A stretch of 64,000 nt of DNA from Longimicrobium sp. (GCA_036377595.1 DASUYB010000017.1:43175-107174); one strand, 5' to 3'. Shown: positions 27,958 through 36,046, counted from the first letter of the stretch. The notes: generated from the letters alone by a model not told the origin. Program-made: numbers and translations.

Positions 27958-28248
27958 TCAGGGGCAGATGTAAGCGCCGCAGCGTGTTGCGTTGATAGAG
28001 CAGTCGCAGCCGGTTGCGTCGCAGCTGTAGCCCGTCGGGTCCGTGCAGTTCGCGCACGTGTCGTCGTCGCACGTGTAGGCGCAGGTGTTGGGGCACGTGT
28101 CGGCGCAGGTGGGGCAGCCCGGGCACGTGCAGTTGGTGTAGCAGGTGCACTGCTCGCCGAAGACGGTGCCCTTCCGCTTCTCCGCCACCGTCGTCTGGAA
28201 CGAGTCGACGGCCAGTTGCTCTAGGTTCAGCGTGAGCTTGCTGCGCAT
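27958..28248 (-). CDS. Cys/Thr-rich lanthipeptide-like precursor (pinensin-type leader)
   Basis: A 96-residue ribosomally made peptide precursor candidate. Residues 1-30 form a leader (KLTLNLEQLAVDSF) nearly superimposable on the truncated peptide at 1-68. Residues 31-96 form a core with 16 Cys, 12 Thr and 2 Ser, dominated by TC and CT pairs (CPTCADTCPNTCAYTC). GGAGG lies five bases before the ATG. The pattern suits dehydration of Thr/Ser and thioether formation, as in pinensin-like class I lanthipeptides, though disulfides or metal binding could use the Cys instead. No LanB, LanC, LanM, protease or transporter gene is present in the window. Confidence 0.7.
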   Translation of the reverse strand: MRSKLTLNLEQLAVDSFQTTVAEKRKGTVFGEQCTCYTNCTCPGCPTCADTCPNTCAYTCDDDTCANCTDPTGYSCDATGCDCSINATRCGAYICP

Positions 28249-28377
28249 GGGCCCTCCGGGGCGCGGGGATGGATGCCGGTCGTCGCGCCCTCGCGAGACC
28301 GACGCGAACGGCCGCGCCCTCTGCGAGGCGCGGCCCCTGTTTTCACATGGCCAAAGTAATGCCCGTCGGAGAGCAAC

Positions 28378-28420
28378 ACGTCCTGGTCTGTTCAGGCGTG
28401 TTAAGGCACAAACAGGACGT
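28378..28420. promoter_or_regulatory. Inverted repeat upstream of the Cys-rich precursor
   Basis: ACGTCCTG (28378-28385) and CAGGACGT (28413-28420) are perfect inverted repeats 27 bases apart in a locally AT-richer part of the 663-bp gap between divergent genes. A 12-base palindrome CGGTGCGCACCG follows at 28471-28482. No clear sigma70 promoter was identified; 28483-28911 holds only an R6-like fragment at 28611-28638. Confidence 0.35.
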
Positions 28421-28610
28421 AAAATAACCGGAGCGTTTCACGGGCATCATCCCGATCACAGTGAGGGCACCGGTGCGCACCGCGACCGGCACCGGATGAC
28501 GATCCGGGGGAAACACATGACGCAATTTAAAGGCCGAAAGAGATAGCCAGACGAAGTGGCCAGTGACGAGAGTGGGATGCTCGGACGACCCGACCACCGA
28601 TTCGCCAACA

Positions 28611-28638
28611 ACTCAGCACTCAGGCACACTCAGCACTT
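28611..28638. repeat. R6 tandem-repeat fragment
   Basis: ACTCAGCACTCAGGCACACT then CAGCACTT repeats the ACTCAGC unit seen at 39625-39677. Confidence 0.45.
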
Positions 28639-28911
28639 CCCGTCAGGCATCCCCCCACACCACCGTACGGACGTTCCCCACAGACGGTGGGACGCCGCCC
28701 CGCGTACATTCCCGCGCGCACGCGGCGCCTGTAGCAGATGCGGCCCTGCGCTTGCGTCCCCGCGCGTGCAGGTCTGGCGTGCCGGTGGCGGGAATGGTAG
28801 AATGCCCGGCTTCCGACGACCCGTCCCGCGCCGCCATCCGTTTTCCGGACCCGGCGTGGGGGCGGGCCGGACGCGTGCGCCGCAGACGAACGCCGAAAAC
28901 GATCACCGCCG

Positions 28912-29997
28912 ATGAAGTCACGAGCGACCCTCGCCGGACCGCCCCGGGACGCCGCCGCCGCCCTCGCGCGCCTGGCGCGCGGCGCCAGCATGGCCGCCGT
29001 CCCGCTGCTGCTGGCCGGGTGCGGCGAGGACCACGTCCGCAAGTATCCGCAGACGGTCTTCCACCCCACCACCGAGTACGCCCGCATCACCGACAGGCTG
29101 TTCATGCTGTCGCTGTACCTGGGCGTGGCCGTGGGCATCGCGGTGCTGGCGGTGCTGGTGTACTTCCTGTGGAAGTTCCGCTACCAGCCCGGCGCGCCCG
29201 AGCCCAGGCAGATCCACGGCAACACGCGCCTCGAGGTGGCGTGGACGCTGATCCCGGCCATCATCCTGGCCGTGATCGCCATCCCCACCGTGAAGGCCAT
29301 CTTCGAAACGCAGCCCGACCCCTCCACGCTGCCCCCGAATACCGTCACCATCGAGGTGATCGGCAAGCAGTGGTGGTGGGAGTTCCGCTATCCGCAGCCC
29401 AACGGCGACACCGTGGTCACCGCCAACGAGATCCACGTTCCCGTGGACCGCACGGTGCACCTGGTGCTGAAGAGCGACAACGTGCTGCACTCGTTCTGGG
29501 TGCCGCAGATGGGGGGCAAGCGCGACCTGATCCCCAACCGCATCAACCACCTGGTGTTCAAGCCCGAGGAAGCCGGCGTGTACTTCGGGCAGTGCGCCGA
29601 GTTCTGCGGCTCCAGCCACTCGCTGATGCGCATGCGGATGGTGGCCCACAGCGGCAACGGCTACGAGCAGTGGCTGGCCAACGAGGCGCGCCCGGCGGTG
29701 GAGCCGGTGGCCAGCGACTCGGCGGTGCAGCTGGGCAAGCAGCTGGTGACCACCGGCGCCTGCGCCGGGTGCCACTACATCGAGGGCACGGCCATGAACG
29801 CGCACGTGGGGCCGGCGCTGACCCACTTCGGGCGCCGCCGCACGCTGGCCGGGGGGATCGTGGAGAACGACGCCGAGAACCTGCGGCGCTGGCTGGCCGA
29901 CCCGCCCGCGGTGAAGCCGGGCTCCAAGATGCCCAACCTGAACCTGACGGACCAGCAGATCACCTACATCTCCGCCTACCTGCAGTCGCTGCAGTAG
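28912..29997 (+). CDS. coxB: caa3-type cytochrome c oxidase subunit II with fused cytochrome c
   Basis: The CuA-bearing subunit of the terminal oxidase, receiving electrons for reduction of oxygen. The 361 residues contain a lipobox (LLLAGC, Cys37) and two transmembrane helices (about 62-88 and 108-130). The cupredoxin domain has CuA ligands His193, Cys228, Glu230, Cys232, His236 and Met239. A C-terminal cytochrome c domain with CAGCH (Cys284-His288) and Met340 in KMPNL marks the caa3 type. First gene of coxB-coxA-coxC-coxD-ctaG. Confidence 0.94.
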   Translation: MKSRATLAGPPRDAAAALARLARGASMAAVPLLLAGCGEDHVRKYPQTVFHPTTEYARITDRLFMLSLYLGVAVGIAVLAVLVYFLWKFRYQPGAPEPRQIHGNTRLEVAWTLIPAIILAVIAIPTVKAIFETQPDPSTLPPNTVTIEVIGKQWWWEFRYPQPNGDTVVTANEIHVPVDRTVHLVLKSDNVLHSFWVPQMGGKRDLIPNRINHLVFKPEEAGVYFGQCAEFCGSSHSLMRMRMVAHSGNGYEQWLANEARPAVEPVASDSAVQLGKQLVTTGACAGCHYIEGTAMNAHVGPALTHFGRRRTLAGGIVENDAENLRRWLADPPAVKPGSKMPNLNLTDQQITYISAYLQSLQ

Positions 29998-30106
29998 GCG
30001 CGGGACAGCACGCAGGACGCGCGGCGGGGGAGCGAGCCCGCCGCGCGCACGACCCGATCCGGCGCGCCCAGGCCCCGAGCGGCGCGCCCGAACCGATGGA
30101 GCAGGA

Positions 30107-32053
30107 ATGGCTTCGACAGCAACGGTTGCCGCACCCCACGCCCCGGCCGTGGCCCACTACGAGCCCACGGGGCTCTGGAGCTGGATCACGACCGTGGACC
30201 ACAAGCGGATCGGGATCCTGTACGGGGTCACCGCGTTCCTCTGGTTCCTGGTGGCGGGCGTCGAGGCGCTGATGATCCGCGTGCAGCTCTTCGTGCCCAA
30301 CAACCACTTCGTGACGGCCGAGACCTACAACTCGCTGTTCACGATGCACGCGCTGACCATGATCTTCGGCGCGCTGATGCCGCTGACGGCGGCGTTCTTC
30401 AACTTCATCGTGCCGCTGCAGATCGGCGCGCGCGACGTGGCCTTCCCGCGGCTGAACGCGCTCTCGTACTGGCTGTTCCTGTTCGGCTCGCTCTTCCTGA
30501 ACTTCGGCTGGGTCCTGAAGGCCGCGCCCGACTCGGGGTGGTTCGCGTACGCGCCCATCACCACGCTGCCGTACTCGCCGGGCATGCACATGGACTTCTA
30601 CGTCCTGGGGCTGCAGGTGCTCGGCCTGTCGTCGATCATCGCCAGCTTGAACTTCATCATCACCATCATCAACCTGCGCGCGCCGGGGATGCGGCTGATG
30701 CGCATGCCGATCTTCACCTGGATGACGCTGATCACCTCGGTGCTGATCGTGACGGCCATGGCGGTGTTCACCATCGCCGTGACCGAGCTGATGTTCGACC
30801 GGCTGTTCGGCACCAACTTCTACAACACGGTGAGCGCCGGGGCCGACCCGCTCCTCTGGCAGCACCTGTTCTGGATGTTCGGCCACCCCGAGGTGTACAT
30901 CCTCATCATCCCCATCATGGGGATGATCTCCGAGGTGCTCCCCACCTTCAGCCGCAAGCCGCTGTTCGGCTACAACGTGATGGTGTTCAGCGGCGTGCTG
31001 ATCGGCTGGCTGGGGTGGGGCGTGTGGAGCCACCACATGTTCGCCACGGGGATGGGGCCCATCGCCGACAGCTTCTTCTCGCTGTCGACCATGCTCATCG
31101 CCATCCCCACGGGGATCAAGATCTTCAACTGGCTGGGCACGCTGTACGGCGGCAGCATCCGCTTCACCACCGCGATGCTCTTCGCCGTGGCGTTCATCGC
31201 CATGTTCACCATCGGCGGGATCAGCGGGGTGATGCACGCCTCCGCGCCCAGCGACCTGCAGCAGAGCGACACCTACTTCATCGTGGCCCACATACACTAC
31301 GTGTTCTTCGGGGGCACGGTGCTGGGGCTGTGGGCGGCGCTGTACTACTGGTATCCCAAGGTCTTCGGGCGGCTGCTGGACGAGAAGCTGGGGCAGTTCC
31401 ACTTCTGGTCGACCTTCGTGGGGATGAACCTGACCTTCTTCCCCATGCACTTCGTGGGGATGTTCGGGATGCCGCGCCGCACCTGGACCTACGGGCCGGA
31501 GCAGGGCTTCACCGCCTACAACCAGGCGGAGACGGTGGGCGCGTTCATCATCGCGCTGGGGACCCTGGTCTTCGCCATCAACCTGTTCACCGCCTGGAAG
31601 CGCGGGCGCATCGCGGGGCCGAACCCGTGGGGCGCGGCCACGCTGGAGTGGAGCATCCCCAGCCCGCCGCCGGCCTACAACTTCCGCGAGATCCCGGTGG
31701 TGCACAGCCGCATGCCGCTGTGGGAGGACGACCCCACCAAGGAGGCGGGGATCCCGCACGGGCGCGTGGAGGAGGAGACGGAGCAGGTGACCATCGCCGG
31801 CACGCAGGTGGCGGCGGTGCGCGACGTGCACGACGAGAACAAGATGAGCGCGCACGACCTGGGCATTCACCTGCCGCCGCCGTCGTTCTGGCCCATCGTG
31901 CTGGCGGCGGGGATCAGCGCCATCTTCATCGGCCTGATCTTCCGGCAGGTGCCCGCGACGTCGGCCTGGCACAACGCCTGGTACCTGATGTTTGCCGGCA
32001 TCGCGACCACGGTGGTGTCGATCTACGCCTGGGCGTTCGAGCCGGGGCACTGA
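30107..32053 (+). CDS. coxA: Cytochrome c oxidase subunit I
   Basis: The catalytic heme-copper subunit (648 residues). Heme a ligands are His81 (TMHALTMIF) and His397 (HIHYVFFG); His395 in the same motif is the heme a3 ligand. CuB ligands are His260 (GHPEVYIL, with the cross-linking Tyr264), His309 and His310 (WSHHMF). The GHPEVY glutamate is typical of A1-type oxidases. Two extra hydrophobic segments near the C-terminus (FWPIVLAAGISAIFIGLIF and AWYLMFAGIATTVVSIYAW) follow a hydrophilic loop of about 90 residues. A 109-base gap separates it from coxB. Confidence 0.95.
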   Translation: MASTATVAAPHAPAVAHYEPTGLWSWITTVDHKRIGILYGVTAFLWFLVAGVEALMIRVQLFVPNNHFVTAETYNSLFTMHALTMIFGALMPLTAAFFNFIVPLQIGARDVAFPRLNALSYWLFLFGSLFLNFGWVLKAAPDSGWFAYAPITTLPYSPGMHMDFYVLGLQVLGLSSIIASLNFIITIINLRAPGMRLMRMPIFTWMTLITSVLIVTAMAVFTIAVTELMFDRLFGTNFYNTVSAGADPLLWQHLFWMFGHPEVYILIIPIMGMISEVLPTFSRKPLFGYNVMVFSGVLIGWLGWGVWSHHMFATGMGPIADSFFSLSTMLIAIPTGIKIFNWLGTLYGGSIRFTTAMLFAVAFIAMFTIGGISGVMHASAPSDLQQSDTYFIVAHIHYVFFGGTVLGLWAALYYWYPKVFGRLLDEKLGQFHFWSTFVGMNLTFFPMHFVGMFGMPRRTWTYGPEQGFTAYNQAETVGAFIIALGTLVFAINLFTAWKRGRIAGPNPWGAATLEWSIPSPPPAYNFREIPVVHSRMPLWEDDPTKEAGIPHGRVEEETEQVTIAGTQVAAVRDVHDENKMSAHDLGIHLPPPSFWPIVLAAGISAIFIGLIFRQVPATSAWHNAWYLMFAGIATTVVSIYAWAFEPGH

Positions 32054-32060
32054 ACGGATA

Positions 32061-32152
32061 GGGGACAGGGAACAGGGAACAGGGGACGGCACGAAACGGC
32101 GTCCCCGCCCCGCTCCGGCTCGCTGTCCCCTGGAACCTGTACCCTGTACCCT
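32061..32152. repeat. GGGAACA-type hairpin repeat between coxA and coxC
   Basis: The left arm has tandem GGGGACA/GGGAACA units (32061-32087). The right arm is the partial complement with CCTGTACC units (32125-32152). It fills the whole coxA-coxC gap and ends eight bases before the coxC ATG, where no ribosome binding site is visible. A related element is at 33235-33288. Confidence 0.65.
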
Positions 32153-32160
32153 CTGCGGTC

Positions 32161-32802
32161 ATGGATTCTTCGCACGCGATGAGCGCGCACGCGGCCAGCC
32201 CGGCGCACATCGACACCAGCACCGGGCTGGACAGCCGCAAGATGGCGTTCTGGACCTTCATCGGCTCCGAGTGCCTGCTGTTCGGCTCGCTGATCGCCAC
32301 CTACATGGCGTACAAGGGGCGCAGCATCAACCCGCCCTATCCGCACGACGTGGTGATCAACGGGAAGGCCTTCCACGGCATCCTGAACATCCCCCTGACC
32401 TCGTTCAGCACCTTCATCCTGCTGATGAGCTCGGTGGCCATGGTGTTCGCGCTGTGGAACGTGCAGCGCGGCAACAAGCCGTGGGACGCCTTCTGGCTGT
32501 TCATGACGGCGCTGGGCGGCTCGATCTTCCTGGGGTGCCAGGTGTTCGAGTTCACCCACTTCTACCACGAGGGGCTGACGCTGAGGAGCAACCTCTTCGG
32601 CAGTACCTTCTACGTGCTGACCGGCTTCCACGGCGCGCACGTGACGGTGGGGATCATCTACCTGATTACGCTGGGGGTGATGGCGCTGCGCGGCCGCATC
32701 GGCCCCGAGCGCACGCTGAACGTGGAGATCGCGGGCCTGTACTGGCACTTCGTGGACGTGATCTGGATCGTGATCTTCCCCCTGGTCTACCTCATCCGTT
32801 AG
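32161..32802 (+). CDS. coxC: Cytochrome c oxidase subunit III
   Basis: A 213-residue membrane subunit of the oxidase, with five transmembrane helices (the short form lacking the first two). Motifs include FWTFIGSECLLFGSLIATYM, the FEFTHFYHEG turn, FYVLTGFHGAHVTVG and the C-terminal LYWHFVDVIWIVIFPLVYL. It stabilises subunit I. Unusually there is no Shine-Dalgarno-like sequence before the ATG because a repeat element abuts it. coxD follows after 9 bases. Confidence 0.92.
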   Translation: MDSSHAMSAHAASPAHIDTSTGLDSRKMAFWTFIGSECLLFGSLIATYMAYKGRSINPPYPHDVVINGKAFHGILNIPLTSFSTFILLMSSVAMVFALWNVQRGNKPWDAFWLFMTALGGSIFLGCQVFEFTHFYHEGLTLRSNLFGSTFYVLTGFHGAHVTVGIIYLITLGVMALRGRIGPERTLNVEIAGLYWHFVDVIWIVIFPLVYLIR

Positions 32803-32811
32803 GCGGGCGTG

Positions 32812-33228
32812 ATGACGAGCGAAACGCGCGAGATCGTGCACGACCAGCACGCGCACCCCGGGTGGCGCTTCTACGGGGTGATCGGGGTCATCCTCCTGGT
32901 GTTCACCGCGCTGGAGATCGTGGGCTACATCGGCGAGACCAAGGGGTGGTACTCGGGCGGCGCGGCGGCGGCCATCATCCTGGTGCTGAGCGCGGCCAAG
33001 TTCTTCAGCGTGGTCGCGTACTACATGCACCTGAAGTTCGACAACAAGCTCTTCACCGGGATCTTCGTGTTCCCCGCGGTGCTGGGCTGCCTGGTCATCG
33101 GCGGGATGATCCTGCTCTTCCACGTGGTGCACGGCGAGGCCACGCAGCTCCACGGCGAGATGGAGCTGCGCCCGCAGATGGACGCGGCCGCCACCCAGAC
33201 CCCGGTGGGCGCCCCGGCGGCGCACTGA
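32812..33228 (+). CDS. coxD: Cytochrome c oxidase subunit IV-like protein
   Basis: A 138-residue small membrane subunit with three helices (FYGVIGVILLVFTALEIVGYI, AAAIILVLSAAKFFSVVAYYM and IFVFPAVLGCLVIGGMILLF). The central SAAKFFSVVAYYMHLK motif is shared with the subunit IV/CyoD family of caa3 oxidases. The hydrophilic C-terminus is Ala/Pro-rich. GTG at 32809 or ATG at 32812 could start. Confidence 0.85.
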   Translation: MTSETREIVHDQHAHPGWRFYGVIGVILLVFTALEIVGYIGETKGWYSGGAAAAIILVLSAAKFFSVVAYYMHLKFDNKLFTGIFVFPAVLGCLVIGGMILLFHVVHGEATQLHGEMELRPQMDAAATQTPVGAPAAH

Positions 33229-33234
33229 CGGCGG

Positions 33235-33288
33235 GGGAGAGGGTACAGGGGACGGGGGACAGCCTGCCGGGGTGATGGCGGGCTGTCC
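33235..33288. repeat. GGGAACA-type hairpin repeat between coxD and ctaG
   Basis: GGGTACAGGGGACGGGGGAC units followed by a stem GGGACAGCCTGCC with GGCGGGCTGTCCC. This is the second copy inside the cox operon, in another 107-base gap. Confidence 0.6.
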
Positions 33289-33335
33289 CTTCTCCCGTAT
33301 CTGCCGGGACGAGTTTCGAGGGACCTTCGAGGAGC

Positions 33336-34238
33336 ATGCAGTCGATGAACGCGGTATCCACCCTGGCCCTGCTGCACGCGCAGTCGTTCGACTGGCGGGT
33401 GTGGAAGCTGTACCCGAGCTTCATGGTGGGGTGGCTCCTCTTCGCCGCCCTCTACTTCCTCTGCATCGGCCCGCTGCGCCATCGCTTCCCGGGGTCGAAG
33501 CCGGCCACGCCGCGGCAGGTGGCCAGCTTCTCGTTCGCCCTGGCGGCGATGCTGCTGTCGCTGCAGGGGCCGCTGCACGAGATCTCCGACTACTACCTGT
33601 TCAGCGCGCACATGGTGCAGCACCTGGTGCTGATCCTGCTGATGCCGCCGTTCCTGCTGGCCGGGATCCCCGACTGGCTGCTGCGGCCCGCGCTGAAGCC
33701 CCGCCCGGTGCTCGCCGTGGCCCGCGCGCTCACGCTGCCGCTGATCGCGTTCTCGCTGAACAACGTGATCTTCCTGGCTTGGCACTTTCCCGGGCCGTAC
33801 GACCTGATGATGCGGCACCACGCCGTCCACATCACCATGCACCTGATGATCATGGTGACGGGGGTGATCATGTGGTGGCCGGTGATGAGCCCGCTGCCGG
33901 AGCTGCCGCGGATCGCGCCGCCGCTGCAGATGGTCTACCTCTTCCTGGTCGGCATCCCGATGATGATCTCGGCGGCGCTGATCACCTTCTCGGGCACGCC
34001 GCTCTACCAGTGGTACGTGCAGGCGCCGCGCATCTTCGGCATCAACCCGCTCGACGACCAGCGGCTGGGCGGGGTGATCATGTGGGTGCCGGGGGGACTG
34101 GTGCTGTGGATCGCCATCACCGCCGTCTACTTTCGCTGGACGCAGCGCGAGGTGGTGGAAGACGAGAAGGACGTGAAGATCCGCCCGCCCGTGAACCGCG
34201 CCGGGATGATCGTCCCCCCGCCGTACCCGAACCCTTAG
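33336..34238 (+). CDS. ctaG: Cytochrome c oxidase assembly factor CtaG (Caa3_CtaG)
   Basis: A 300-residue polytopic protein (about seven helices) of the Caa3_CtaG family, needed for copper insertion or maturation of caa3 oxidase. Visible features are SAHMVQHLVLILLMPPFLLAG, LAWHFPGPYD, HHAVHITMHLMIMVTGVIMWWP and GVIMWVPGGLVLW. Two possible ATGs, 33336 and 33345: AGGAG is one base before the first and ten before the second. Last gene of the cox operon. Confidence 0.88.
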   Translation: MQSMNAVSTLALLHAQSFDWRVWKLYPSFMVGWLLFAALYFLCIGPLRHRFPGSKPATPRQVASFSFALAAMLLSLQGPLHEISDYYLFSAHMVQHLVLILLMPPFLLAGIPDWLLRPALKPRPVLAVARALTLPLIAFSLNNVIFLAWHFPGPYDLMMRHHAVHITMHLMIMVTGVIMWWPVMSPLPELPRIAPPLQMVYLFLVGIPMMISAALITFSGTPLYQWYVQAPRIFGINPLDDQRLGGVIMWVPGGLVLWIAITAVYFRWTQREVVEDEKDVKIRPPVNRAGMIVPPPYPNP

Positions 34239-34267
34239 CGTTGTCGGGCGATGCAGGGGATGGGACG

Positions 34268-34320
34268 ATGCGAGTGAACTCGCGGCTACAACCACACGCA
34301 GTCCGCCTTCGCGGACTTCG
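34268..34320 (+). repeat. R5/R4 dispersed repeat copy
   Basis: AACTCGCGGCTACAACCACA followed by the hairpin AGTCCGC-cttc-GCGGACT (34300-34317). The hairpin is shared with 39574-39591. Confidence 0.6.
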
Positions 34321-34370
34321 ATTCAGCGTCTTCGCGAGGTCGGCCGTCAGAGGAGTATCACCACAAGGAC

Positions 34371-34405
34371 GTCATCCTGAGGGAGCCTAAGCGACCGAAG
34401 GATCC
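34371..34405. repeat. R2 dispersed repeat, left half only
   Basis: GTCATCCTGAGGGAG then CCGAAGGATCC: the left half of the R2 element seen complete at 18192-18383. Confidence 0.6.
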
Positions 34406-34432
34406 ATACTTGCGGCTGCACGACAGCATGCG

Positions 34433-34468
34433 GAACGCCCCCGCGCCTCGATCGGCGCGGGGGCGTTC
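34433..34468. terminator. Bidirectional terminator hairpin
   Basis: GAACGCCCCCGCGCC and its complement, 15-bp perfect stem with loop TCGATC, between the cox operon (ends 34238, +) and the outer-membrane-like gene ending at 34484 (-). Confidence 0.75.
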
Positions 34469-34483
34469 TGCATCCTTCCGAGG

Positions 34484-35302
34484 CTATCGGCCGGTGCGCG
34501 CGAACGGGTGCTCGAGGCTGAGATAGAGGAAGATCGCGCGCTCGCCGCGGCTGGGGCCCACGCCGAAGGGGACGGCCACGCCGGGGACGATCTGCAGCCC
34601 GCCCGGCAGGTTCCACCCGAACCGCACGCCGGGCGAGATGGTGGCGCTGTTCCCCGATTCCGTCGCGTCCGGTCCGACGACGGACTGGTCGCGCGACCAG
34701 ACGCCCTCGACGAAGAGGTTGAACATCGGCCGCACCAGCCACACGGCGCTCTGCGCGAGGTAGACGGAGGTCGTCGCCGCCTCGTTGCCGATCGTGTCCC
34801 TCGCCTTCGGCGTCCACGTGACGCCCGCGTTGGAGTGCGCGACGAGACGATCCTTCACCAGCACCACGCTCACCGGCACCGCGCCCTGGAAGCCCACGCC
34901 GCCGCTGCCGAATCCCCGCTCCTCGTCGCCCGTGGGGAGGATCACGCTCAGGCGCGGCGAGACGGCGAGCGCCGCATCTCCATCCCCCACCAGCTGGTAG
35001 CGGTAGTTGACGAAGATGTCGCCGATCCCCGTCTCGCCCGCGGCGTGCGCGAGGGGGAGGGTGTAGCTGAGCTGGTGCGCCTGACCCCAGAGCGGCCACT
35101 CCTGGGTGAGCGTGTACGACCAGTCGCCGCCGCGGTCGCGCACGAAGTTGCTGATGTGCTGCACCACGCCGCGCTCCTGGTTGTACGCCTCCTCCACGAG
35201 GAAGCTGTTGTCCTGGATCGGCGTGGTGGTGGTATCGGTCTGCGCGCGCAACGGCGCGGCGGCCGCGAGCGCGGCGGCGACGGCAAGATTTCGAATGTGC
35301 AA
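34484..35302 (-). CDS. Predicted outer-membrane beta-barrel protein
   Basis: A 272-residue exported protein. A signal peptide (IRNLAVAAALAAAAPLRAQ) precedes repeated amphipathic strands (WSYTLTQEWPLW, LSYTLPLAH, IFVNYRYQLVG, VSPRLSVILPTG) and an aromatic-flanked final strand ending HPFARTGR. It resembles the porin-like 'phenol MetA degradation' group, but the assignment is tentative. I place the start at TTG 35302 because the upstream in-frame codons (WFESHPRH) are those produced by translating a tRNA T-arm. No ribosome binding site is obvious. Confidence 0.65.
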   Translation of the reverse strand: MHIRNLAVAAALAAAAPLRAQTDTTTTPIQDNSFLVEEAYNQERGVVQHISNFVRDRGGDWSYTLTQEWPLWGQAHQLSYTLPLAHAAGETGIGDIFVNYRYQLVGDGDAALAVSPRLSVILPTGDEERGFGSGGVGFQGAVPVSVVLVKDRLVAHSNAGVTWTPKARDTIGNEAATTSVYLAQSAVWLVRPMFNLFVEGVWSRDQSVVGPDATESGNSATISPGVRFGWNLPGGLQIVPGVAVPFGVGPSRGERAIFLYLSLEHPFARTGR

Positions 35303-35344
35303 CGGAGTTGGGTGTCGAGGGTGGGACTCGAACCACGAATCCAC
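35303..35344 (-). pseudogene. tRNA 3'-end-like fragment
   Basis: On the minus strand GTGGTTCGAGTCCCAC then CCTCGACACCCA resembles the T-arm, acceptor strand and CCA of a tRNA. The T-stem is one G short, and no matching 5' half or anticodon arm lies upstream, so it is at most a remnant. Confidence 0.35.
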
Positions 35345-35374
35345 GCCAGTCTAGCGCGAGTCACGCGAACGCGC

Positions 35375-35407
35375 GAGCCCGCCTCCGCGCGGGGCGGAGG
35401 CGGGCTC
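35375..35407. terminator. Terminator hairpin
   Basis: GAGCCCGCCTCCGC and its complement form a 14-bp stem with a 5-base loop, 25 bases beyond the stop of the beta-barrel gene at 35432 (-). Confidence 0.75.
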
Positions 35408-35431
35408 GTGGAGATGCGGTGGGGTCCGCGA

Positions 35432-35998
35432 TCAGAACAGCGTCACGCCGAGCATGAACTGGTTGCGCTCCAGGTCCGGGCTCTGGCTCTTCGACGCCGA
35501 GTCGCTCACGTGCCGGTACTGGCCGTCGACGCCGATCAGCTTGGTGAGCTGCATGCGCAGCCCCAGCTGGAAGCCGAGCTGGGTGCGGCTGTCCTCGACC
35601 TTCGGCGACGCCTCGCCGGAGGTGACATCCTCGATGGTGTAGCGGCCGATCCCCGCGTGCACGCCCGCATAGGGGCGGATGGGGAGGACGGGGATCTTCG
35701 CGAAGTAGTTGGCCTCGGCCAGCACCGAGAAGCTGGTGGTCTCGGTGTTCACGTCGGTGGCCTTTCCCTCGGTGTAGGCGCTGAGGCCCACGCCGATGCC
35801 GATGGGCAGCACGTATTCCGCGCCGATGCTGAACCCGTCGGGCGACGGAACGTCGCTGAAGCCGGAGTCCTGGCTGTCGCGCACGTTGGTCTCGTTGAAC
35901 ACGTAGTGCCCTTTCAGCGCGAACCCCGACTGCGCGTGCAGCGTCGGCGCCGCGGCGAAGGCCGCCAGCGCGGCCAGTGCGAACGTCGTCTTCCTCAT
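35432..35998 (-). CDS. Outer-membrane beta-barrel protein (OmpX/porin-like)
   Basis: A 188-residue exported protein. A signal peptide (MRKTTFALAALAAFAAAPTLHAQ) is followed by alternating amphipathic strands (FALKGHYVFNE, FSIGAEYVLPIGIGVGLSAY, FSVLAEANYF, IRPYAGVHAGIGRY, TQLGFQLGLRMQL, NQFMLGVTLF). The C-terminal Phe is the usual outer-membrane insertion signal. The length fits an eight-stranded barrel. Function unknown. The Met at 35998 follows a GGAG segment; an in-frame Met at 36019 is also possible. Confidence 0.8.
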   Translation of the reverse strand: MRKTTFALAALAAFAAAPTLHAQSGFALKGHYVFNETNVRDSQDSGFSDVPSPDGFSIGAEYVLPIGIGVGLSAYTEGKATDVNTETTSFSVLAEANYFAKIPVLPIRPYAGVHAGIGRYTIEDVTSGEASPKVEDSRTQLGFQLGLRMQLTKLIGVDGQYRHVSDSASKSQSPDLERNQFMLGVTLF

Positions 35999-36025
35999 CC
36001 TGCGTCTGCTCCCATCCATGGTGAT

Positions 36026-36046
36026 GCGGATCGGTGATCGATCCGC
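36026..36046. promoter_or_regulatory. Inverted repeat upstream of beta-barrel gene
   Basis: GCGGATCG and CGATCCGC, a perfect 8-bp inverted repeat with spacer GTGAT, 28-48 bases before the ATG at 35998. It may be an operator or 5' leader hairpin. Confidence 0.4.

Noticed and set aside
27958..28248. Metallothionein as the identity of the Cys-rich peptide
   Set aside because: The leader shared with the peptide at 1-68 and the many Thr-Cys pairs fit a modified-peptide precursor better; a metal-binding role remains possible but is less supported.
35303..35420. A functional tRNA gene
   Set aside because: The T-stem lacks a base, and no anticodon arm or 5' acceptor strand can be found within 90 bases.
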